This document shows, one piece after another, positions 1 through 8,074 of a stretch of DNA of 36,570 nt. Source of the stretch: Bacillota bacterium. Its GTDB lineage: Bacteria; Bacillota; Clostridia; Clostridiales; Clostridiaceae. Location of the stretch: NCBI GenBank assembly GCA_021781745.1, contig JAJXWH010000050.1, positions 1-36,570 of the forward strand, in the 5' to 3' direction. The notes under the pieces are model-generated. The model worked only from the letters and a program-made list of their open reading frames with translations, made no database searches and was not told the origin of the DNA. Within the stretch, counting starts at the first letter, position 1; each line of letters opens with the position of its first letter. The position numbers and the translations under genes were made by a program.

Positions 1-533
1 ATATGACAGTATTTAGACCAGCAGACTCAAAAGAAACAGCAGCAGCTTGGTATTATGCTGTAACTAATGGAAAAACTCCAACATCACTAGTATTAACAAG
101 ACAAAAGTTACCACTATATGATGGATGCGCAAAGAGAGCGTTAAAGGGTGGATACATCCTTAAGGACTCTAAGAAAGAAACTCCAGATGTACTATTAATG
201 GCGTCCGGTTCAGAAGTTGAATTGATTTACAAAGCAGCTGATGAGCTAGCAGCAAAAGGAATAGACGCAAGAGTTATTAGTATGCCAGCCTTTGAATTAT
301 TCGAAGCTCAAGATGAAGCATATAAGGAATCAGTAATGCCAAAATCAGTTAGAGCCAGAGTTGCAGTTGAAGCCTTAACAAGCTTTGGATGGCATAAATA
401 TGTTGGACTTGATGGAGAAGTTATTTCATTAGATACTTTTGGTGCATCAGGTAAAGCAGAAATATTATTTGAACAATTTGGATTTACAGTAGAAAATGTA
501 GTAGAAAAAGCAGTTAAAGTTGTAGGAAAATAA
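1..533 (+). CDS. tkt: Transketolase, C-terminal part (5' end outside window)
   Basis: This is the last ~177 codons of a transketolase (usual length about 660 residues). The frame is open from the window edge, so the ATG at 3 is an internal methionine (the FRPAD context is typical of the transketolase pyrimidine-binding domain). The visible part includes the end of that domain and the C-terminal transketolase domain, with LVLTRQ and the late GxDGEVISLDTFG stretch characteristic of bacterial Tkt. The enzyme transfers two-carbon ketol units between pentose and hexose phosphates in the cytoplasm using thiamine diphosphate. Its position beside an aldose isomerase and an arabinofuranosidase fits a pentose-utilisation cluster, although housekeeping copies look the same. 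No terminator is obvious in the following 220 bases. Confidence 0.93.
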   Translation, partial: MTVFRPADSKETAAAWYYAVTNGKTPTSLVLTRQKLPLYDGCAKRALKGGYILKDSKKETPDVLLMASGSEVELIYKAADELAAKGIDARVISMPAFELFEAQDEAYKESVMPKSVRARVAVEALTSFGWHKYVGLDGEVISLDTFGASGKAEILFEQFGFTVENVVEKAVKVVGK

Positions 534-759
534 ATCAATGTAAAAATTGCTACTTGATCTATAAATATATTGAAGCTTATCTCTATTTTTAGCAAAAGAT
601 ATTTCTAAGAACGATTTGTACTAAAAAATGGTGTGAAAAAATAATAATGTATATGTAAGATAAAATATAAGAATTAGAGAAAAAGTTAAAATATATTTAT
701 AGGTTTTGTTATAAAAGAATTGTCTTTAGATTGAATAAATGTGAGAAGGGATGATTAAG

Positions 760-1383
760 TTGGTTATTAAGAGTGTTACTGACAAAGCATTTAAAAAGTA
801 TGGACAAGTACTAAAGGGTTATGATTGTGCAGAAATAATTGAAAAAATGCAAAGTGCTCCACTCCCAGAAGGAGTAATATATGAGCCATCAATTAAAGAA
901 CTTGAAGAATTAAGTATTGCAAAAGAGTTGCAAGATAGAGAATATGGTGAATTGCCTATACAAATAGGATATTGCAATGGTAATAATTACATGTTAAATG
1001 CAGTTGAATACCATCGTTCATCTGAAATAAATATAGCAGTAACTGATCTCATCTTACTAATAGGTAGTCAACAAGATATTGAAGACGATTTCTCTTATGA
1101 CACAGCTAAAATTGAAGCTTTTAAAGTTCCTGCTGGAACAATAATTGAAGTTTATGCTACTACACTTCATTATGCACCATGCAATGTAACTGAAGAAGGA
1201 TTCAAATGTGTCGTAGTTCTACCTAAGGATACTAATTTAGCTTTAGAAAATAAGCTTGAAAAAGTTGGAGAAGATGCTTTACTTTTTGCAAAGAATAAAT
1301 GGTTAATTGGTCACAAGGATACAGATTTAGGTGATCAAGGAGCGTTTATAGGTTTAATTGGAGAAAACATCTCAATCAAATAA
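760..1383 (+). CDS. DUF4867 family protein
   Basis: The protein is about 207 residues with no signal peptide or membrane segment. It matches what I recall of DUF4867, a Firmicute family with a cupin-like look: a conserved VPAGT...EVYATTLHYAPC stretch in the second half, then a GF..VVLP segment. An ATG at 751 directly abuts the GAAGGG ribosome binding site (745-750), which is too close. The in-frame TTG at 760 is nine bases away and gives a sequence beginning LVIKSVTDKAF, so TTG is preferred. It lies about 105 bases upstream of the fucose/arabinose-type isomerase, and DUF4867 genes are often found beside such isomerases. A role in handling the same sugar (mutarotase-like or isomerase partner) is inference only; the biochemical function is not known to me. 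Confidence 0.72.
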   Translation: MVIKSVTDKAFKKYGQVLKGYDCAEIIEKMQSAPLPEGVIYEPSIKELEELSIAKELQDREYGELPIQIGYCNGNNYMLNAVEYHRSSEINIAVTDLILLIGSQQDIEDDFSYDTAKIEAFKVPAGTIIEVYATTLHYAPCNVTEEGFKCVVVLPKDTNLALENKLEKVGEDALLFAKNKWLIGHKDTDLGDQGAFIGLIGENISIK

Positions 1384-1489
1384 GTTACTAAATAAATTAA
1401 TTAAATAAACTATAAGAATTTAATAAATAACTATAAGAATATCAAATTAATGGAAATAAAAGAATAATAAAAAAATGGAGGAATTTAAA

Positions 1490-2962
1490 ATGAATAATAT
1501 ACCAAAAGTAAAATTAGGAATTGTTGCAGTAAGTAGAGATTGTTTCCCAATGGAATTGTCAGAAAGTAGAAGAAAAGCAGTAGTAGAAGCTTTCGAAGGA
1601 GAAATCTTTGAATGTAAAACAACTGTTGAAAATGAAAAGGACATGAGAAAAGCTTTAGCTGAAGTTAAAGAAGCAGGAGTAAATGCATTAGTTGTTTATC
1701 TTGGAAACTTTGGACCTGAAACTTCAGAAACTTTGCTTGCTAAAGAATTTGATGGACCAGTTATGTTTGCAGCTGCTTCAGAAGAAACAGGAGATAACTT
1801 AATTGGAGGACGTGGAGATGCATATTGTGGAATGCTTAATGCAAGTTACAATTTAGCACTTCGTAATATAAAAGCATATATTCCTGAATATCCAGTTGGA
1901 ACAGCTCCAGAAGTTGCAGAAATGATTTCTGAATTTGTACCAGTTGCTACAGCATTACTTGGACTTAAGAATTTAAAGATCATATCTTTTGGTCCAAGAC
2001 CTCAAGACTTCTTAGCTTGTAATGCACCAATTAAACAACTATACAATTTAGGTGTTGAAATAGAAGAAAACTCAGAATTAGATTTATTTGCAGCATTCAA
2101 TGCTCACAAAGATGATCCAAGAATTCCAGAAGTAATAGCTAGCATGGAAAAAGAATTAGGTGAAGGAAATAAAATGCCTGGTATCTTACCAAAGCTTGCG
2201 CAATATGAAATTACATTATTAGATTGGATGGAAGAACATAAAGGTTCAAGAGAATTTATTGTATTTGCAAATAAATGTTGGCCATCATTCCAAACACAAT
2301 TTGGATTTGTACCATGTTATGTAAATAGCCGTTTAACAGCTATGGGAATCCCAGTATCATGTGAAGTTGATATCTATGGTGCATTAAGTGAATATATTGG
2401 AACTTGCATAAGCCAAGATGTAGTAACTTTACTTGATATAAATAATACAGTTCCAGCTGATATGTATGAATCAGAAGTTAAAGGTAAATTTAACTATACA
2501 TTAAAAGATACATTTATGGCATTCCACTGTGGTAATACAGCAGCTTGTAAATTAACTTGCGGTACTATGAAAAACCAAATGATCATGGCAAGAGCGCTTG
2601 AACCAAATCAAGAACCAAATATAACTAGAGGAACACTTGAAGGAGATATAGTGCCAGGAGATATTACATTCTTCAGATTACAAAGTAATGCAGATGCAGA
2701 ATTAACAGCATATGTAGCAGAAGGTGAAGTATTACCAGTTGCAACTCGTTCATTTGGAGCTATTGGAGTATTTGCAATTCCAGAAATGGGAAGATTTTAT
2801 CGTCATGTATTAATAGAAGGTAGATATCCACACCATGGAGCAGTTGCATTTGGACACTTTGGAAAAGCTGTTTACAACTTATTTAGATATTTAGGAGTTA
2901 AAGAAGTTGGATTTAATCAACCAAAGGGTATGCTTTATAAAACTGAAAATCCTTTTGCATAA
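1490..2962 (+). CDS. L-fucose/L-arabinose isomerase family protein
   Basis: The protein is about 490 residues, the normal length for FucI/AraA-superfamily ketol isomerases (COG2407), which interconvert an aldose and its ketose using Mn2+ in the cytoplasm. The N-terminal half has the alternating strand-helix pattern of the family. The C-terminal half holds FHCGNT and a GRYPHHGAVAFGHFGKA segment, where the clustered His residues probably bind substrate or metal. An upstream in-frame ATG at 1475 overlaps the ribosome binding site itself (GGAGG 1477-1481), so ATG 1490, eight bases downstream of it, is the start. It is divergent in sequence from classic AraA and FucI, so the sugar is uncertain. 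L-arabinose is plausible given transketolase upstream and arabinofuranosidase downstream; fucose or another sugar is possible. An intrinsic terminator follows. Confidence 0.83.
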   Translation: MNNIPKVKLGIVAVSRDCFPMELSESRRKAVVEAFEGEIFECKTTVENEKDMRKALAEVKEAGVNALVVYLGNFGPETSETLLAKEFDGPVMFAAASEETGDNLIGGRGDAYCGMLNASYNLALRNIKAYIPEYPVGTAPEVAEMISEFVPVATALLGLKNLKIISFGPRPQDFLACNAPIKQLYNLGVEIEENSELDLFAAFNAHKDDPRIPEVIASMEKELGEGNKMPGILPKLAQYEITLLDWMEEHKGSREFIVFANKCWPSFQTQFGFVPCYVNSRLTAMGIPVSCEVDIYGALSEYIGTCISQDVVTLLDINNTVPADMYESEVKGKFNYTLKDTFMAFHCGNTAACKLTCGTMKNQMIMARALEPNQEPNITRGTLEGDIVPGDITFFRLQSNADAELTAYVAEGEVLPVATRSFGAIGVFAIPEMGRFYRHVLIEGRYPHHGAVAFGHFGKAVYNLFRYLGVKEVGFNQPKGMLYKTENPFA

Positions 2963-2989
2963 GCACTAAATAATTATTAATATTAAAAC

Positions 2990-3040
2990 AAAAAGTATCT
3001 AGAAATTATTATTAAAATATTTCTGGGTACTTTTTATTTT
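2990..3040 (+). terminator. Intrinsic terminator after isomerase gene
   Basis: A 17-bp stem pairs AAAAAGTA..AGAAAT (2990-3006) with ATTTCTGGGTACTTTTT (3019-3035), including G-U pairs, and is followed by a T-rich tail. It ends the DUF4867-isomerase transcript. Confidence 0.75.
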
Positions 3041-3109
3041 GAATAGAATGTTCGTTAATAATAGAGTAATCATAATGCGGTTTTATAAGTGTTTTTAAAA
3101 ATGAAATTA

Positions 3110-3152
3110 AATACTTAAAAGTATTGAAAAAGTATATTAAAATACTTACAAT
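3110..3152 (+). promoter_or_regulatory. Promoter with two overlapping inverted repeats
   Basis: There is a -35 TTGAAA at 3124-3129, a 17-base spacer and a -10 TACAAT at 3147-3152. Two inverted repeats overlay it: AATACTT-AA-AAGTATT (3110-3125), and AAGTAT/ATACTT arms at 3130-3135 and 3142-3147. Both share the ATACTT half-site, so they look like a double operator. The promoter feeds the small ORF at 3173 and the DeoR gene at 3299, so autoregulation by that DeoR protein is a reasonable inference. The rest of the 336-base gap (2963-3298) holds the isomerase terminator and the small ORF. Confidence 0.55.
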
Positions 3153-3172
3153 TACTTATAAGGGGCGATTAT

Positions 3173-3253
3173 ATGATTAAAGAAGAAAAATATAAAAATT
3201 TCAATGTAAATAATACATGCTCGTATAAGGAAAGACTAAAATTAAACATTTAG
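3173..3253 (+). CDS. Possible 26-residue small ORF
   Basis: A short ORF starts at ATG 3173 behind AAGGGG (3160-3165) and ends at TAG 3251. It is Lys/Asn-rich and resembles nothing I recognise. It sits about 20 bases after the predicted transcription start and 45 bases before the DeoR gene, so it could be a leader peptide or a chance ORF in AT-rich DNA. The evidence is only the ribosome binding site and position. Confidence 0.25.
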   Translation: MIKEEKYKNFNVNNTCSYKERLKLNI

Positions 3254-3298
3254 CGATATTATAGCATCACGTAATATAAATTAAGAGAAGGTGATTTG

Positions 3299-4060
3299 AT
3301 GTATCAAGAAGAAAGACTTTTGAAAATATTAGAATACTTAAATGAACACAACTATATGTCCATTCATGATATTTGCAATATGTTTAATGTATCAAGGGAT
3401 ACTGCACGCCGTGATATTGTAAAACTTATAAATCAGGGCACAGCAGTTAGGACTCACGGTGGAATAGGCCTGCCTATATTAAGAAATACTATTAAAGAAT
3501 ATAGGGAAAGAATTGAAGCTTATTCTGAGGAAAAGCGGTTTATAGCTAAAAAAGCACTGGAGTTTATTGAAGAGGAGAAACATTATTTTTTCGATGTTTC
3601 AACAATAATAAGTTTCTTAGCGCAAGAATTAAATAAATCTATTTGGGTGCTTACTCATTCTCTAGATAATATTGAAATACTATCTGAAAAAGAAGACATG
3701 GATGTAAATTGTATAGGAGGCTCTCTTAATAGAAAAAATAGATTTTTTTATGGAGCAGACAGCATAAATAACCTTGGCAAAATGAGGTTTGATGCAGTGA
3801 TATTAGGTGCAGCAGCCATAACAGAAGATGGAATTTATTATGTTGATGAAGAAGATGCATTAATTAAGCAGATAGCTGCAAAAAAATCTGATAGAGTAAT
3901 AGTTCTTGCTGAATATGAAAAATTTAAACGCCTGAGTTATTATAAAGGTGTAGAATGGGAGTTAATAGATATTATTATAACAGATAAAATGCCGCCATCT
4001 GCTTTTGTAGAGATTATTAAATCGCATGATATTCAACTCATAATTGCTAATAATATTTAA
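3299..4060 (+). CDS. DeoR/GlpR-family transcriptional regulator
   Basis: The protein is about 253 residues. An N-terminal winged helix (residues ~1-56) carries the DeoR signature region (FNVSRDTARRDI) ending in a THGG hairpin. A C-terminal DeoR sensor domain of the phosphosugar-isomerase-like fold follows, with FDVSTI, GGSLNR and LGAAAI segments. Such proteins usually repress sugar genes and are relieved by a sugar phosphate. The frame opens at a TTG (3296), but the adjacent ATG at 3299 sits seven bases after AAGG and is the likelier start. It is followed 58 bases later by a Cof-type phosphatase, a common pairing. Its own upstream promoter carries inverted repeats that may be its operators. 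The target genes are not identifiable from sequence; the preceding isomerase operon is one candidate. Confidence 0.88.
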   Translation: MYQEERLLKILEYLNEHNYMSIHDICNMFNVSRDTARRDIVKLINQGTAVRTHGGIGLPILRNTIKEYRERIEAYSEEKRFIAKKALEFIEEEKHYFFDVSTIISFLAQELNKSIWVLTHSLDNIEILSEKEDMDVNCIGGSLNRKNRFFYGADSINNLGKMRFDAVILGAAAITEDGIYYVDEEDALIKQIAAKKSDRVIVLAEYEKFKRLSYYKGVEWELIDIIITDKMPPSAFVEIIKSHDIQLIIANNI

Positions 4061-4118
4061 TTTTAAGTAATTGTAAGTAATTTATATTTTATGATAAATA
4101 GTTTAAGGGGATGAGTAT

Positions 4119-4922
4119 ATGAATAATTTTAAAATGGTATGCTTAGATATTGATGGGACTTTATTAAATTCAAAGCATGAGATTACAGAAAAAGTGAAAA
4201 GTACTATAAATATAGTTGCAAATGAGAATAAAGTACCTGTAATACTGGTTTCAGCTAGAATGCCAAAAGGAATAAAATTTTTACAAAAGGAACTTGGAAT
4301 AGAGGAACCAATTATCTGTTATAGTGGAGCCTTGATTCTAGATAAAGATAATACTATATTAGCTAAGGAGTTTATAGATATTTCTAATCTTGAAAAAATA
4401 TATAAGTTAACTAATAAGAACAATATTCACATGAGTCTATATAAAGATGATGAATGGTATGTAGAAGAATTAGATTATTGGGCTAAACAAGAAAGTGAAA
4501 TAACAAATATTACCCCTAATATTACGAATTTTAGTGAACTAATAGAACAATGGAGAATAGAAGGAACAGGACCAAACAAGATTTTATGTATGTCCAACCC
4601 GGAAGAAATAAATTTTCTAAAAGAAAATATTAAAGTGAGCGATTTAAATATATATCCTTCGAAACCAACATACCTAGAAATTATGCCAATAAAAGCATCT
4701 AAAACATCAGCAATTAACTGCCTGCAAAGGAAATTTAATATAGATAAGTCGGAAATAATAGCAATGGGAGATAACTATAACGATATTGATATGTTGGAAT
4801 ATTCAGGACTTGGGATAGCGATGGGAAATGCTACAGAAGAGGTAAAGGGACATGCTAATGATGTAGCTCTAACAAATGATGAAGATGGGGTCGCAGAAGC
4901 ATTACTAAAATATGTGATTTAA
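4119..4922 (+). CDS. Cof-type HAD-IIB sugar-phosphate phosphatase
   Basis: This is a 267-residue haloacid-dehalogenase-superfamily phosphatase of the Cof/YidA type. Motif I is DIDGTLL with Asp10 as nucleophile and Asp12 as acid/base. Motif II is the VSAR segment. The late GDNYNDIDML segment is motif IV, with Mg2+-binding acidic residues. The large C2-type cap between motifs II and III is expected for HAD-IIB enzymes. Family members dephosphorylate sugar phosphates, pyridoxal phosphate or FMN with low specificity, so no substrate can be assigned. AAGGGG precedes the ATG. It follows the DeoR gene in the same direction with no terminator between them, so the two are probably co-transcribed and the phosphatase may limit sugar-phosphate build-up. 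Confidence 0.87.
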   Translation: MNNFKMVCLDIDGTLLNSKHEITEKVKSTINIVANENKVPVILVSARMPKGIKFLQKELGIEEPIICYSGALILDKDNTILAKEFIDISNLEKIYKLTNKNNIHMSLYKDDEWYVEELDYWAKQESEITNITPNITNFSELIEQWRIEGTGPNKILCMSNPEEINFLKENIKVSDLNIYPSKPTYLEIMPIKASKTSAINCLQRKFNIDKSEIIAMGDNYNDIDMLEYSGLGIAMGNATEEVKGHANDVALTNDEDGVAEALLKYVI

Positions 4923-4926
4923 AAAC

Positions 4927-4969
4927 TATAAAGGAGAACATTTGTGGTTACAAAATGTTCTCCTTTATA
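4927..4969. terminator. Strong bidirectional terminator
   Basis: Two perfect 17-bp arms (4927-4943 and 4953-4969, core AAGGAGAACATTT) enclose a nine-base loop between the convergent phosphatase and ArsR-type genes. A/T tracts on both sides allow it to end both transcripts. Confidence 0.85.
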
Positions 4970-4979
4970 ATTTAAAAAG

Positions 4980-5903
4980 TTATGATTCTTGCATTTTATA
5001 GAATGTTTGCATTTTAATTGATTGATTATAATCTCCAAAGCCTTCACCAAATAAGGTGAAACCTCCTACATTTTTAGTATCTTTAGGAACAGAAAATCTA
5101 AAAGTTATAGTACTAGTATAATCTAATTTAAGATCATCAATTGTAATATCTGAAATCTTATTTCCGCTATCAATAAAAGTTCCATCTTTGTTTATTGACA
5201 GGGTCTTAAGTCTTCCGTATTGATTACAGATTTCAGGCCACCAGTTAGGGGTAAATCTTCCGCGTCTAGCACCAAAATCTCCAGGACTTACCCAATAGCC
5301 TAGATCAATATTATTTATTGAGAAATGTATATCTGATGGATAATCCTCATTATAACCTGGACACTCAGATGAAATTTCAAAAGAAAGCTGCAATTCCGTT
5401 AATTTTTGTCCGGCAGTTAAGCGGTTTGGCAGGTTATATTCCACAAATCCGGTAGTAAACCATAATACTGAGGCCTGAAAATGTTCAGGAAATAAAAAAT
5501 AACGAGGATCATCAAATTCACCAATAATATGATCCTTAGTTGAAATACCGCAAGTAGCTGTCACTTGACAGTTTGAATAGCATCCTATTTCAATTTCATC
5601 TTTATAGGAAGCAATATCTAATTTCTTAGGAAGCAAGTCTATTACCATCATATCATGAAGTGGTTTGCAAATTTTCATAGAACCACGCTTACCAGACATA
5701 GTATGTATTTCTATTAATCCAACTTCTTCTAATTTTTTTATATGAAGAGAGATAGCGCTATTAGTTAAGTTAAGCATTGTAGCTAAATCATTTAAGTTTT
5801 TATCGCCATCTTCATATAAGATTTCCATTATTTTAAGACGCATAGGAGCACCAAGAGCCTTGAAAACTTCACTGGCATCTTTCATTGATTCAAAATGTAA
5901 CAT
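4980..5903 (-). CDS. ArsR-type winged-helix regulator with C-terminal sensor-like domain
   Basis: The protein is 307 residues, far longer than metal-sensing ArsR proteins (~100). Residues ~8-75 form an ArsR-type winged helix (LGAPMRLKIMEIL, recognition helix around TNSAISLHIKKLEE). There is no CxC metal motif in the alpha-3 region. The remaining ~200 residues are Gly/aromatic-rich and look all-beta (SPGDFGARRGRFTPNWWPE, GGFTLFGEGFGDY), like a jelly-roll carbohydrate-binding module. It is divergent from the GH51 gene across 334 bases, so a one-component sugar sensor controlling arabinofuranosidase is the natural inference. GAAAGGA lies seven bases before the ATG. The ligand is unknown; arabinose or an arabino-oligosaccharide is a guess. 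Confidence 0.75.
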   Translation of the reverse strand: MLHFESMKDASEVFKALGAPMRLKIMEILYEDGDKNLNDLATMLNLTNSAISLHIKKLEEVGLIEIHTMSGKRGSMKICKPLHDMMVIDLLPKKLDIASYKDEIEIGCYSNCQVTATCGISTKDHIIGEFDDPRYFLFPEHFQASVLWFTTGFVEYNLPNRLTAGQKLTELQLSFEISSECPGYNEDYPSDIHFSINNIDLGYWVSPGDFGARRGRFTPNWWPEICNQYGRLKTLSINKDGTFIDSGNKISDITIDDLKLDYTSTITFRFSVPKDTKNVGGFTLFGEGFGDYNQSIKMQTFYKMQES

Positions 5904-6237
5904 AATCGTTCCTTTCTATAGTTAGAGATAAAATTTTAGCCTTTTAATAAATAGTAAATCAAAATCTAGCAGAAAATATACCTTAACTAGGATAATTTTT
6001 TAAAATTACTTTAACTTATCACTTAAATAAAAAAATAATTTAGATTTATGTATCTAATAAATGATAACTGAATTATAGCAAAAATAAGAATGCTTGTAAA
6101 TCAATAAAGAATGGGATTACAAAGAATGAAAAAACATATAAAACTCGTTGACGAGGCTATTAGATTGTAGTATATTATAAATAAGGTTAAATGAAAACTT
6201 AAATATTAAAGTATTAACTTAAATAAAGGAGGATATT
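5904..6237 (+). promoter_or_regulatory. Divergent regulatory region, abfA promoter and direct repeats
   Basis: For abfA there is a -35 TTGACG at 6148-6153, a 17-base spacer and a -10 TATATT at 6171-6176. Downstream of the predicted start, AACTTAAAT occurs twice (6196-6204 and 6216-6224), 20 bases apart, about two helical turns, as expected for a regulator bound on one DNA face. ACTTAAAT also occurs once further left, near 6023. These are candidate operators for the adjacent ArsR-type regulator. The left part of the gap is AT-rich with no other clear feature. Confidence 0.55.
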
Positions 6238-7716
6238 ATGAGTAAGCTATTTGTAAATGTGCATAATAAAAAAGGAAAAATTAATAAGGAACTTTACGGA
6301 CACTTTTCAGAACATTTAGGCAGATGTATTTATGAAGGATTATATGTAGGCGAAAATTCTAAAATCCAAAATACCAATGGTATGAGAAATGATGTTGTAC
6401 AAGCATTAAAAGAGATAAAAATTCCAGTTCTTCGTTGGCCAGGTGGATGTTTTGCTGATGAATATCATTGGAAAGACGGAATTGGAGCAAAAGAAACTCG
6501 TAAGAAAATGATAAATACCCACTGGGGTGGAGTTGTAGAAGATAACAGCTTTGGTACTCATGAATTTATGGAATTATGCAGACAACTTGAATGTGAACCA
6601 TATATTAATGGTAATGTAGGAAGTGGAACTGTTCAAGAAATGTCTGAATGGGTTGAATATTTAACTTTTGATGGTGTTTCACCAATGGCTGATCTTAGAA
6701 AAGAAAATGGTCATGCTGAACCTTGGAAAGTAAAATACTTTGGTGTTGGTAATGAAAACTGGGGTTGTGGCGGTAATATGACACCTGAATTCTATGGAAA
6801 CATGTATAGAAGATATCAAACATACTGTAGAAATTATGGAGATAACAAACTTTTCAAAATAGCTTGTGGACCTAATGTAGACGATTATAATTGGACAGAA
6901 GGTGTAATGAAGGTTGCGGCTGATTTTATGGATGGATTATCTCTTCACTATTATACAATTCCAGGAGATTTCTGGTTAGGTAAAGGAGCAGCTACTGGAT
7001 TTGATGAAAAGGATTGGTATCTAACTCTTAAGAAAACATTAAAGATGGAAGAATTAATCTATAGACATACTGCTATTATGAACCAATATGATCCTGAAAA
7101 GAGAATTGCATTAATAGTTGATGAATGGGGAACTTGGTTTGATGTTGAACCAGGTAAAAATCCAGGATTCTTATATCAACAAAATACAATGAGAGATGCC
7201 CTAGTTGCAGGTATTAACTTAAACATCTTTAACAAAAACTGTGATAGAGTTAAGATGGCAAATATTGCACAGCTAGTAAATGTACTTCAATCTGTTATTT
7301 TAACAGAAGGAGAAAAAATGGTTCTAACTCCAACTTATCACGTATTTAATATGTACAAGAATCACCAAGAAGCAACTCTTGTTGAAAGTTATATAGATAC
7401 TAAAAACATAGGAGTTGAAGAAGAAAATCAAGTTCCTAATTTACATGAATCAGTATCTGTAGATGCAGAAGGAAGAATTAATGTAACTTTAAATAACTTA
7501 TCTGTTTCTGAATCTTACGATATCCAAGGAATATTCACAGATAGAGAAATTAAATCTGTAAAAGGTACAATTTTAACAAATGAAATGGATGCATATAATG
7601 ATTTTGATTCCTCAGAAGTAGTAAAACCAGTAGAATTTACAGATTTCAAGATTACAGATAAGGCAATTGATTTTAAGATTCCTAAATGTAGTGTACTTCA
7701 TTTAGTTATAGAATAA
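6238..7716 (+). CDS. abfA: GH51 alpha-L-arabinofuranosidase (intracellular)
   Basis: The enzyme is 492 residues, the normal size for GH51. It releases terminal alpha-L-arabinofuranosyl residues from arabinan and arabinoxylan oligosaccharides with retention of configuration. The N-terminal YGHFSEHLGR and RWPGGCFADEYHW motifs are classic for the family. The acid/base is Glu173 in GNENW and the nucleophile is Glu296 in VDEWGTW. A C-terminal beta-sandwich follows the barrel. There is no signal peptide, so it acts on imported oligosaccharides. AAAGGAGG lies five bases before the ATG. It has its own promoter and is divergent from the ArsR-type regulator. The next small gene starts two bases after the stop and is probably co-translated. 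Confidence 0.96.
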   Translation: MSKLFVNVHNKKGKINKELYGHFSEHLGRCIYEGLYVGENSKIQNTNGMRNDVVQALKEIKIPVLRWPGGCFADEYHWKDGIGAKETRKKMINTHWGGVVEDNSFGTHEFMELCRQLECEPYINGNVGSGTVQEMSEWVEYLTFDGVSPMADLRKENGHAEPWKVKYFGVGNENWGCGGNMTPEFYGNMYRRYQTYCRNYGDNKLFKIACGPNVDDYNWTEGVMKVAADFMDGLSLHYYTIPGDFWLGKGAATGFDEKDWYLTLKKTLKMEELIYRHTAIMNQYDPEKRIALIVDEWGTWFDVEPGKNPGFLYQQNTMRDALVAGINLNIFNKNCDRVKMANIAQLVNVLQSVILTEGEKMVLTPTYHVFNMYKNHQEATLVESYIDTKNIGVEEENQVPNLHESVSVDAEGRINVTLNNLSVSESYDIQGIFTDREIKSVKGTILTNEMDAYNDFDSSEVVKPVEFTDFKITDKAIDFKIPKCSVLHLVIE

Positions 7717-7717
7717 T

Positions 7718-7972
7718 ATGAAACAGCGGTTTTGCAAAAAATGCTTATTAGATGAGTTATTTGAAGAAAAAGAATATCAGCATCTACAAGATTATATAAA
7801 AAACTTAGACAAGCATATAAAAACAGAAGATGAGAAATATAAAGAACGATTAGAAATATGTATGAGGTGCGATAATTTAATTAACGGCATGTGTAGAATT
7901 TGTGGCTGCTTTGTTGAAATGAGAGCAGCAGTTAAGAAAAATTATTGCCCTGATATAGAAAAGCACTGGTAA
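7718..7972 (+). CDS. Cys-rich DUF6171-like small protein
   Basis: An 84-residue protein with eight cysteines at 6, 9, 48, 51, 59, 62, 64 and 77. The CxxC pairs suggest one or two zinc-binding ribbons or an Fe-S site, separated by a charged helical stretch (residues ~15-45). It resembles the DUF6171 family of Firmicutes, for which I know no function. Its ATG lies one base after the arabinofuranosidase stop, with no ribosome binding site of its own beyond the end of that gene, implying translational coupling. A terminator follows. Confidence 0.75.
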   Translation: MKQRFCKKCLLDELFEEKEYQHLQDYIKNLDKHIKTEDEKYKERLEICMRCDNLINGMCRICGCFVEMRAAVKKNYCPDIEKHW

Positions 7973-8012
7973 AATAATTAAGCTTAACCATTATAACTTT
8001 AAATATATACAC

Positions 8013-8065
8013 AAAAAAAGGGTGGTGTGGAAAGAATAAATATTCTTCTTACACTACTCTTTTTG
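8013..8065 (+). terminator. Intrinsic terminator after abfA operon
   Basis: AAAAAGGGTGGTGTG pairs with CACTACTCTTTTT through several G-U pairs, with an inner AGAATA/TATTCT stem. The wobble pairs are G-U only when read on the plus strand, which points to termination of the abfA transcript. Confidence 0.75.
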
Positions 8066-8074
8066 TAATAAAAA

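Noticed and set aside
1475..1489. ATG 1475 as start of the isomerase.
   Set aside because: The codon overlaps the GGAGG ribosome binding site used by ATG 1490.
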